Assembly: GCA_964355045.1 (NCBI GenBank)
Contig: CAYHCM010000135.1
Span: 1-9,532 of the forward strand
Reading direction: 5' to 3'
DNA: 9,532 bases
Source of the DNA: JABWCE01 sp964355045
GTDB taxonomy: Bacteria > Bacteroidota > Bacteroidia > NS11-12g > UBA9320
Part shown: positions 1 to 6,252 of the stretch, piece by piece
Layout of the letters: each line of letters starts with the position of its first letter
How positions within the stretch are numbered: the stretch's first letter is position 1
Position numbers and translations under genes: made by a program
Notes under the pieces: generated by a model
What the model was told of the DNA's origin: nothing
Databases searched by the model: none
Seen by the model: the letters and a program-made list of their open reading frames with translations, nothing else

Positions 1-699
1 GTTGATTCTATTTTGGAACGAAACCACCTGGATTATATCCGCGATATTGCTTATCTGGCATCCACCGGTGAAGGGGAAATGGTGGAGAAAAAAACAGGAC
101 ATTTTTATAGCATGACATCTCATGCCCGGGGAGGAATCTTTTTTGTTCCCACTGCAAAAACGGTTGTAGATATGGGCGGCCTGTATGTTAGAGCAATTAA
201 AGTGGATCATAGAGGCAAGGTTATGGATTATAAAATGACTGGTCAGTGTGCTTCCGGTTCCGGACAGTTTATTGAAAATATTTCCCGTTACCTTGGATTG
301 GCAATTGAAGAAGTTGGAGCAATATCCTTAAAAGCCGATAATCCGGAAGTGCCATCAGGTATTTGTGCAGTATTGGCTGAAACTGATGTAATTAATTTGG
401 TTTCAAAAGGGCTTTCAACGCCCAATATTGTTAAAGGAATTAATATTTCTATTTCGCAAAGGGTTATAAAATTATTAGGTGCTTTAAGAACCGAATCACC
501 CGTTGCTTTAGTTGGCGGAATGGGCATGAATGCAGGAATGATACAAGCTATTGATGAATTGGCAACTGAAAATAAAAAAGGGGATTTGGAATTTATTTCA
601 CATCCCGATGCTATTTATTCAGGAGCTATCGGGGCTGCTCTTTGGGGTGGATTCAGATATTATAAATTAAAGGAAAAACAAGCTGCTGCCGTGGCTTAA
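1..699 (+). CDS. bcrD: Benzoyl-CoA reductase ATPase subunit, BcrD/BzdQ type (5' truncated by window edge)
   Basis: This is an ATP-binding, electron-activating subunit of class I benzoyl-CoA reductase. In the family it forms a dimeric ATPase module with BcrA/BzdP, holds a [4Fe-4S] cluster between the two subunits, and passes low-potential electrons to the catalytic subunits on ATP hydrolysis. The reading frame is open from base 1, so the true start lies upstream. About 233 residues are visible, against roughly 282 in the Thauera protein. Seen in the sequence: STGEGE near the left end, the block TGHFYSMTSHARGG, GQCASGSGQF with Cys at base 247, and GICAVLAETDV with Cys at base 364. The two cysteines are 39 residues apart, the spacing of cluster ligands in HgdC-type activases. 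A late AIGAALWGGF motif follows. The conserved blocks match BcrD as I remember it better than BcrA. The ORF-like ATG-free start at base 13 (a TTG codon) is only internal. The nucleotide-binding N-terminus is outside the window. Confidence 0.9.
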   Translation, partial: VDSILERNHLDYIRDIAYLASTGEGEMVEKKTGHFYSMTSHARGGIFFVPTAKTVVDMGGLYVRAIKVDHRGKVMDYKMTGQCASGSGQFIENISRYLGLAIEEVGAISLKADNPEVPSGICAVLAETDVINLVSKGLSTPNIVKGINISISQRVIKLLGALRTESPVALVGGMGMNAGMIQAIDELATENKKGDLEFISHPDAIYSGAIGAALWGGFRYYKLKEKQAAAVA

Positions 700-736
700 A
701 ATTTTTTATTGGTATGATAAATTGGAAACAGAAAAA

Positions 737-842
737 AACCTTAGTAGAAAGGAGTCATAATAAAAACAGACCTTATTACCTTATTTCTAAAATTAATAAG
801 GTAATAAGGTTAATTCCTGATGCCAGGTTTTCTATGAAGGTT
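737..842. repeat. Nested palindromic repeat, copy 1
   Basis: The outer arms are AACCTTAGTAGAAA (737-750) and TTTCTATGAAGGTT (829-842). They pair over 14 positions with one A-G mismatch and one G-T wobble. Inside them is a perfect 16-bp stem, ACCTTATTACCTTATT (770-785) against its complement (795-810), with a 9-nt loop. The spacers between inner and outer arms are 19 and 18 nt. A second copy at 4247-4354 has the same arms, but its spacers and loop differ in sequence. The copy fills most of the gap between bcrD and the synthetase gene and ends 69 nt before that start codon. No U-tract follows the inner stem, so it is not a standard intrinsic terminator. It could be a small palindromic mobile repeat, an RNA element in the operon mRNA, or a protein-binding site. 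Confidence 0.8.
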
Positions 843-911
843 TTTATTGAGAGAAATAATTTTTTTAATGGTTCAATTTATCATTCTCTCAAATTTAATT
901 AAAGAACGAAA

Positions 912-3056
912 ATGACTTCCCAATCCTCGACACAAAATAAAATAAATCCAAAAATGGTTCATGAATTAGATACCCTTTTTAAGCCAAAATCCATTGCTAT
1001 CATTGGAGCATCCTCCAAAGAATTATCTATTGGAAATGTCATCATTAAAAATCTGGTTCATTATAATTATACAGGTAAAATTTACCCTATAAATCCAAAA
1101 GAACCTGAAATAAGAGGTATAAAAGCATACCCAACAATATTTGATGTACCGGATGATATTGATTTAGCTCACGTAATTATTCCAAGCAGATTTGTACCAC
1201 AAATAATTGAAGATTGCGGAAAGAAAGGCATAAAATCTGTTATCATTAATTCGGCAGGTTTTAGTGAAATGGGCGAAGAAGGAATAGCGTTGCAAGCAGC
1301 ATTTCTTGCCAAAGCCAAAGAGTATGGCGTAAGAATTTTCGGTCCCAATTGCCAGGGAATTATTAATGCCGACCCTCAGTACAATGCCTATTGCGACTTT
1401 ACCTTTACATTTCCAAAACCCGGTGCTGTTTCAATAGTAGCTTTAAGCGGTGGTGTTGGGGCATTCATTATGCAAAGTCTTTTTGATTTGGATATTGGAA
1501 TGCGGATGTATGCCTCTAACGGCAATGCTTGTGATATTTCCATATCTGAAGTATTACAATACTACGGCGACGACGAAGGAACAAAAGCCATAATTTTATA
1601 CACTGAAGGATTTCATAATCCAAGAGAATTTATGGAAGTGGCCAAATTGGTTGCCAAGAAAAAACCAATCCTTGCCATGAAATCCGGACGAACCGAGGAA
1701 GGTGCTAAAGCAGCCGCTTCACATACTGGTTCACTTGCAGGCGTTGATATAGCCACCGAATTAATTTTTGAAAAAACAGGTATTCTTTCCTTTAATAACG
1801 AAGAAGAAATGTGTCAGGCAGCGATGGCTTTTTCCACACAACCAATCCCAAAAGGCAACCGCGTTGGAATTATAACAAATACCGGCGGACCGGCTGTCAT
1901 AGCAACCGATGAATTGGTAAGTGCAGGCTTACAATTGCCACCACTTTCTGATAAAGCGATTGCAATTTTAAAAGAAACCCAATTACGCGAAGCCACAATC
2001 GGAAACCCCATTGATGTAGTGGCTACCGGTGGAGGAGTTCATTTCAGAAGTGCAATGGATGTGCTGATGAATGAAGAAACGATTGACAGTATATTTATAA
2101 ATTTTGTTACAGCACCCTTTACTGATACTGATGATGTAGCCAGAAATATAGTAGAAGTAAACAGTCTTAAACGTAAGCCAATCGTATGTAATTTTATGAC
2201 AAACATGAGTATGGAACGGTTTCAAACCACAGCCAAAATATTGAAAGACGGCGGAGTTCCATGTTATAGTTTCCCAACCACAGCGGCAAAAGCCTTAGGA
2301 GTTTTGTATAAATTTCATAAGGTACAAACACGAAATATTGGAGAAATAAAAACATTCACGGATATCAATAAAATCAAGGCAGAAAAGTTGTTAAGTCCAA
2401 CTATTCCTGTAGGAAACCGAACTCCAACATTTCTTCCTTCTTCTGATGTTTACAAAATACTTTCAGCCTATGGTATTCCGGTTGCCGAATGGCGCATAGC
2501 CAAAGATGAAGAAGAAGCATGTCGGTTTGCAAAAGAAATTGGATTTCCGGTAGTAATAAAAGCCGAAGCTCCATCATTAGTGCACAAAAGCGATATGGGA
2601 GGCGTGGCAATCAATTTAAAAACGGAGGATGATGTTAGGGCAAATGTTGAGAGTATGCAAAAGAATTTTAATGAAAAAGATTTAAAATTTTTGGTCCAAA
2701 AATTTTTACCCGGAGGCAAAGAATTAATAATTGGTGTAACCGCCCAAAAAGATTTGGAACATCTTATTATGTTTGGAATGGGAGGTATTTATGTTGAAGT
2801 TTTAAAAGATGTTGTTTTTAAATTAACCCCGGTTACGGAATTGGAAGCCGAAGAAATGTTATCGTCCATCAAAGCTTCAAAATTATTGGATGGGGTAAGG
2901 GGTCAAAACGGTATTAATAAAACAAGTGTTATTGAAATTATCCAGCGTATATCCCAATTGGTAAACGATTTTCCACAAATTCAGGAAATGGATTTAAACC
3001 CGATTATGGCATTTGATGACAGAACCATTGTAGTAGATGCACGAATAAAAATATGA
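912..3056 (+). CDS. Acyl/acetate-CoA ligase (ADP-forming), fused alpha-beta type
   Basis: The 714-aa cytoplasmic enzyme interconverts acyl-CoA + ADP + Pi and acid + CoA + ATP by way of phosphohistidine. Domain order is a CoA-binding Rossmann domain at about residues 20-150 (FKPKSIAIIGAS, then IFGPNCQGI), succinyl-CoA-ligase-like domains at about 165-470, and an ATP-grasp domain at about 505-714. His271 in AASHTGSLAG is the expected phosphorylated His. His558 in LVHKSDMGGVA matches the second, ATP-grasp-side histidine of this family. Length fits a fused alpha-beta enzyme. ATG 912 is preceded by an A-rich leader without Shine-Dalgarno motif. Substrate cannot be read from sequence. In a benzoyl-CoA cluster the likely jobs are ATP formation from acetyl-CoA at the end of the pathway, or activation of an aromatic or cyclic acid. 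The gene sits between bcrD and the scaffold gap, with a palindromic repeat upstream. Confidence 0.9.
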   Translation: MTSQSSTQNKINPKMVHELDTLFKPKSIAIIGASSKELSIGNVIIKNLVHYNYTGKIYPINPKEPEIRGIKAYPTIFDVPDDIDLAHVIIPSRFVPQIIEDCGKKGIKSVIINSAGFSEMGEEGIALQAAFLAKAKEYGVRIFGPNCQGIINADPQYNAYCDFTFTFPKPGAVSIVALSGGVGAFIMQSLFDLDIGMRMYASNGNACDISISEVLQYYGDDEGTKAIILYTEGFHNPREFMEVAKLVAKKKPILAMKSGRTEEGAKAAASHTGSLAGVDIATELIFEKTGILSFNNEEEMCQAAMAFSTQPIPKGNRVGIITNTGGPAVIATDELVSAGLQLPPLSDKAIAILKETQLREATIGNPIDVVATGGGVHFRSAMDVLMNEETIDSIFINFVTAPFTDTDDVARNIVEVNSLKRKPIVCNFMTNMSMERFQTTAKILKDGGVPCYSFPTTAAKALGVLYKFHKVQTRNIGEIKTFTDINKIKAEKLLSPTIPVGNRTPTFLPSSDVYKILSAYGIPVAEWRIAKDEEEACRFAKEIGFPVVIKAEAPSLVHKSDMGGVAINLKTEDDVRANVESMQKNFNEKDLKFLVQKFLPGGKELIIGVTAQKDLEHLIMFGMGGIYVEVLKDVVFKLTPVTELEAEEMLSSIKASKLLDGVRGQNGINKTSVIEIIQRISQLVNDFPQIQEMDLNPIMAFDDRTIVVDARIKI

Positions 3057-3070
3057 CTTTACTAATGCTT

Positions 3071-3137
3071 TACGAAATACGAATTATACGAATGTACGAA
3101 TAAGGGATTTTACGAAATACGAATTATACGAATGTAC
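3071..3137. repeat. 40-bp direct tandem repeat of TACGAAT-type units, cut by the gap
   Basis: A 40-bp unit (3071-3110) begins TACGAAATACGAATTATACG and ends AAGGGATTT. It restarts identically at 3111 and continues for 27 bases until the N run. Within the unit the heptamer TACGAA(A/T) occurs four times, 7-9 bp apart. TACGAAT-rich intergenic repeats of this kind are, from memory, common in Bacteroidota assemblies. The array probably continues into the gap and may be why assembly broke here. No coding potential is credible. Confidence 0.85.
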
Positions 3138-3237
3138 NNNNNNNNNNNNNNNNNNNNNNNNNNNNNNNNNNNNNNNNNNNNNNNNNNNNNNNNNNNNNNN
3201 NNNNNNNNNNNNNNNNNNNNNNNNNNNNNNNNNNNNN
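3138..3237. other. Assembly gap, exactly 100 N
   Basis: The run is exactly 100 undetermined bases, a usual scaffolding placeholder rather than a measured length. A complete family member of the gene that emerges at 3238 would be about 380-430 aa, and only about 161 are visible. At least about 650 nt of coding sequence must therefore be missing if that gene is intact, so the true gap is much longer than 100 bases. It could also hide a second subunit gene. Order and linkage of the two flanks depend on the scaffolding being right. Confidence 0.95.
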
Positions 3238-3725
3238 ATGTAGCGCAGGGAATCGGTTTTTTAGATCAGGAAAATTGCCGCATTTATTGGGATGGAATGC
3301 CTATTTGGGGAAAATTGAGATCCCTTTCCGATTTATTTATTCAAAATAATGCAGCCGTGGTGGCTTCAACCTATTGCAATAGTTGGGTATTTGATGCATT
3401 CGACGAGAATCATCCGTTTGAATCGTCAGCAAAAGCCTATACCGAAATATTTATTAATAGGAGCGAACAGGCCAAACAGGAATTATTAAGCGAGTTGGTT
3501 CGACTTTTCCGTATTGACGGTATGATTTTTCACGATGCAAAAACCTGCGCCAATAATTCGAACAATCGGTTTGGAATGCCGCAACGAATTACCGAAACCC
3601 TTGGTATTCCTACCTTGGTAATAGAAGGTGATTTGTGTGATTTACGCTTTTATTCCGAAGGACAAAGCATTACCAAAATTGAAACCTTTATTGAACAAAT
3701 TGAAAGTACAAAAGTATTAATTTAA
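3238..3725 (+). CDS. BzdN/BcrC/HgdB-family subunit (benzoyl-CoA reductase or 2-hydroxyacyl-CoA dehydratase), C-terminal part
   Basis: About 161 C-terminal residues are visible; the start lies in the gap. The family carries the [4Fe-4S] cluster of the catalytic component that receives electrons from a BadF-type ATPase and reduces the acyl-CoA substrate. Seen: WDGMPIWGKLRSL, VVASTYCNSW with one conserved-type Cys, HDAKTCANNSNNRFGMPQR with another, and the closing block GIPTLVIEGDLCDLRFYSEGQS followed by an amphipathic C-terminal helix (ITKIETFIEQI). The block after the second Cys is the usual HgdB-fold ending. It resembles Azoarcus-type BzdN as I remember it more than Thauera BcrB or BcrC, but I cannot settle whether it belongs to benzoyl-CoA reductase or to a separate 2-hydroxyacyl-CoA dehydratase. 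The next gene starts 17 nt downstream, suggesting co-transcription. Codons are read from 3240. Confidence 0.8.
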
Positions 3726-3742
3726 CATCTAAAAATAACGCC

Positions 3743-4198
3743 ATGAACTTAAATGACACTTTAGAAAACAGAATTTTTAAACTCTCAACAGGCGAGAAAG
3801 TAAATCAGGATGATATTGAAAAACTTGTTGAAAAAACCTGCCATTATGTAAAATACGTGGTTGTGGACCACGATGAAAACGACAAGAATGTAGCCTTTAT
3901 TTTTCCTGACAAGGAATTATATACGCATCCTGATTATATGCTCACACCAATGGAAGGATGTTTTTGTCCCAGAGATTTTGAAGAATTGGGACGATGCCTT
4001 ACCGGTTGCCTGAAATTAGTAAACAATCAAATTAAAGATGGGGCAGATAAAATTAAAGATTTCGCAATGATAAATACGGAGAAACCCTTACCAACAAATC
4101 ATCAGGAAGTTATTGAAAAATACAAATCGCTTCTTCAACAAACACATGGAACTAAAGTGCCCGATGATGAAGAAATTTATTATATAAAAAATATTTAA
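3743..4198 (+). CDS. Stand-alone protein resembling the C-terminal domain of AMP-forming acyl-CoA ligases
   Basis: The 151-aa soluble protein has no signal peptide or membrane segment. Residues 11-60 (IFKLSTGEKV, then an IE-rich helix, YVKYVVV and NVAFIFPDKEL) look like the mobile C-terminal domain of long-chain-type AMP-forming acyl-CoA synthetases, where the K-STGE-KV stretch follows the hinge. The large N-terminal adenylating domain is absent from the window. The usual ending that carries the catalytic lysine (a TPSMK-like motif) appears to be missing: after KIKDFAMINTEK the protein goes straight to NHQEVIEKYKSLL. The middle holds a cysteine pattern, Cys73, Cys75, Cys85 and Cys89 (CFC, then C-x3-C), which could bind metal. 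It starts 17 nt after the BzdN/HgdB-like gene, without Shine-Dalgarno motif. The similarity is from memory of the family. Function is unknown; a role as regulatory or CoA-substrate-binding partner would be inference only. Confidence 0.6.
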   Translation: MNLNDTLENRIFKLSTGEKVNQDDIEKLVEKTCHYVKYVVVDHDENDKNVAFIFPDKELYTHPDYMLTPMEGCFCPRDFEELGRCLTGCLKLVNNQIKDGADKIKDFAMINTEKPLPTNHQEVIEKYKSLLQQTHGTKVPDDEEIYYIKNI

Positions 4199-4246
4199 AA
4201 AACGGAATAAATTAATTTGGATAGAGACAAACTGCAGGAGCAAAGC

Positions 4247-4354
4247 AACCTTAGTAGAAAATTCACTCTGATGACGACTAACCTTATTACCTTATTTTAT
4301 TTATTAATAAGGTAATAAGGTTGAATTGTAGTCTTAAGGTTTTCTATGAAGGTT
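4247..4354. repeat. Nested palindromic repeat, copy 2
   Basis: This copy has the same outer arms as copy 1: AACCTTAGTAGAAA (4247-4260) and TTTCTATGAAGGTT (4341-4354). The inner stem is a perfect 17-bp palindrome, 4280-4296 against 4306-4322, again with a 9-nt loop. Spacers are 19 and 18 nt, as in copy 1, but their sequences are unrelated. It occupies the 189-nt space between the 151-aa gene and the dehydrogenase-activase fusion and ends 33 nt before that start codon. It is in the same orientation as copy 1, so the two copies flank the segment holding the synthetase, the gap, the BzdN/HgdB-like gene and the 151-aa gene. Confidence 0.8.
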
Positions 4355-4387
4355 TCAATTAGAAATGTAATTTAAGTAAGAGTAGTA

Positions 4388-6235
4388 ATGAAAAAATCGC
4401 AGAAAATAAAAGTTGGGATTGTAGGAATTGGGCCGGTGGGTATGATATTGGCTGTTAAATTAAATGAAGCCGGTTGCGAAGTAGCAGTATGTGATAAGGA
4501 CGAATTTAAACTAAAAAAAGTTAGGGAAGATGGAATTATTCTTGAAAATATGTTCGCATCCACTACAAAATTTGAGCATGTTTTTAATTCAATAGCCGAC
4601 ATGCGTCCGCTTGATTTGGATTATTTGATATTTTCTTTAAAATCATACCAAACACTTGGAGCGGCTAAGGAAGCCGAAGTAATCAACACTGAAAAATTAA
4701 CCCTTATTTCAGCCCAAAACGGTATTGATACCGAAGCAATAATAGCCTCGGTTTTTGGTGAATCTAAAACTTTGCGGATGGTTATTAATTATGCAGGTTT
4801 AATGCTTTCGCCCAATACGGTTAAGGTTTCATTTTTTACTCCCCCAAATTATATTGGTTCTATTGACGATACGAGAAGCCGGGAAGCTGAGAGATTTTCA
4901 CATATTTTAAATAGCGTAAATTTTACAACAAGAAATCTTGAGGCGTTTGAATTAATAAAAAGTGTTTGGGAAAAGACAATTCTAAATTCATCACTAAGCC
5001 CGTTATGCGGAGTTGGAAGATTGACAATGGCAGAGGCAATAGCTGATGGAGAAACGGTAGAACTCATAGAACAACTGATCAACGAAGGTATTGAAGTAGC
5101 CGAAAAAGAAAAGATTCGGTTTCCGGATGATTTTTTTAGAAAATGTATGCAATACCTAAAAAAGGGAGGCGACCATTTTCCTTCTCTGGCTCTGGATTTA
5201 ATAAATAATCGCCCAACAGAAATTGATTATTTCAATGGAAAAATTGTGGAATATGGAAAAAAACATTACGTAAAAACCTCGTTAAATCTTGCCTTTACAA
5301 ACATGGTAAAAGCCATGACCAACAAAAATGTGATGAACAGATTTCCGGGAACGGACGGCGAGTTGAATAAACGAATTATCAATAAGGGACTTTTAGACAA
5401 AAACCGTTCATCCGTTTTTTATAAAGAGGAAAATTGCTTTTTAGGGATAGATTTAGGCTCGGCATTCACCAAATTCACCATTATTGATCATAAAGGAATT
5501 CCTTTATTCAGGTATATTTTACAAACCATGAATAAAGACCGCAATGCGATGAAGAATGTTCTTCAAGCTATCAACACCACTTTTAATATAAAATATAGTT
5601 GCGCTACCGGATATGGCCGCAAGCATTTTACCGAAACCGAGATTGTAAAAACCGAGATAAACTGCGCCGCAGCCGGAGTCGCAGAATATTACAGCGGCGA
5701 AAAAAATATTATAGATATTGGTGGTGAAGACATAAAAATAATTCATACCAATAGCGACAATCAGGTGGCTAATTTTTATATGAATGATAAATGTGCCGCC
5801 GGAACCGGTGCTTTTTTAGAAGAAATTTCGGAAAGAGCCGATATTAATATTGCGGATATGAGCAGCCTTGCTTCACACTCAGAATACGATAAAGAGCTAA
5901 ACAGTTTTTGTACCGTGTTTGCCAAAACTGAAATTATGAATTGGGTTTTTGATGGCATGGCTAAACCTGATATTGCAAGGGGAATATATATTTCCATTGC
6001 TAACAAAGCCGCTAAAATGCGTTTGGTACCTGGCATCCCAACCTTAATGATAGGTGGCGTTATAGCCCATCACCCTTACTTAAATGTTATCCTAAGTCAA
6101 AAATTTAATAAGGAAATTAAAACCGTTGATCAACCCCAGTTTATAGTTTCGTATGGCGCAGCCACTATTGCAAAACAAAATTGGGAAGGGCAAAATATAA
6201 ATGAAGCAATTAAAGAATTAGTAAATGCAGAATAA
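4388..6235 (+). CDS. Fusion: ketopantoate-reductase-like dehydrogenase + BadF/BcrA/HgdC-type ATPase (activase)
   Basis: The protein has 615 aa and two domains. Residues 7-310 form an ApbA/PanE-type NAD(P)-dependent reductase. They show GIGPVG (13-18), Asp36 at the end of the second strand (suggesting NAD rather than NADP), SVWEKTILN with Lys196, and RPTEIDYFNG with Glu278, the positions of the catalytic Lys and Glu of ketopantoate reductases. After a linker of about 35 residues, residues 350-598 form a BadF/BcrA/HgdC ATPase. They show FLGIDLGSAFTK (phosphate loop), ATGYGR, IDIGGEDIK, NDKCAAGTG with Cys469, and FCTVFAKTE with Cys508. Cys469 and Cys508 are 39 residues apart, as in the cluster-binding activase HgdC. 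Both halves look complete. The activase half should energise electrons for an HgdB/BcrC-family partner, plausibly the 3238-3725 gene. The reductase half should reduce a 2-oxo acid or similar to a hydroxy acid. Substrates are unknown. The start ATG follows weakly purine-rich sequence. Confidence 0.88.
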   Translation: MKKSQKIKVGIVGIGPVGMILAVKLNEAGCEVAVCDKDEFKLKKVREDGIILENMFASTTKFEHVFNSIADMRPLDLDYLIFSLKSYQTLGAAKEAEVINTEKLTLISAQNGIDTEAIIASVFGESKTLRMVINYAGLMLSPNTVKVSFFTPPNYIGSIDDTRSREAERFSHILNSVNFTTRNLEAFELIKSVWEKTILNSSLSPLCGVGRLTMAEAIADGETVELIEQLINEGIEVAEKEKIRFPDDFFRKCMQYLKKGGDHFPSLALDLINNRPTEIDYFNGKIVEYGKKHYVKTSLNLAFTNMVKAMTNKNVMNRFPGTDGELNKRIINKGLLDKNRSSVFYKEENCFLGIDLGSAFTKFTIIDHKGIPLFRYILQTMNKDRNAMKNVLQAINTTFNIKYSCATGYGRKHFTETEIVKTEINCAAAGVAEYYSGEKNIIDIGGEDIKIIHTNSDNQVANFYMNDKCAAGTGAFLEEISERADINIADMSSLASHSEYDKELNSFCTVFAKTEIMNWVFDGMAKPDIARGIYISIANKAAKMRLVPGIPTLMIGGVIAHHPYLNVILSQKFNKEIKTVDQPQFIVSYGAATIAKQNWEGQNINEAIKELVNAE

Positions 6236-6252
6236 ATATATAAAAACTAAAA

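Noticed and set aside
770..810. Inner palindrome as an intrinsic terminator (also 4280-4322)
   Set aside because: The stem is AT-rich, no U-tract follows the right arm, and an outer pair of arms encloses it. A terminator role alone does not explain the conserved outer arms.
737..842. CRISPR array or integron attC site
   Set aside because: There are only two copies, 3.5 kb apart, with no spacer-repeat periodicity, no cas or integrase gene, and no attC core sequence.
714..902. A 62-codon open frame on the + strand before the synthetase gene
   Set aside because: It runs straight through palindrome copy 1, has no family resemblance, and its peptide merely reflects the repeat arms. The equivalent region of copy 2 has no matching frame.
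3132..3237. An open frame starting at ATG 3132 and passing through the N run
   Set aside because: The start lies in the tandem repeat and the frame is kept open only by undetermined bases. The real gene start is in the missing sequence.
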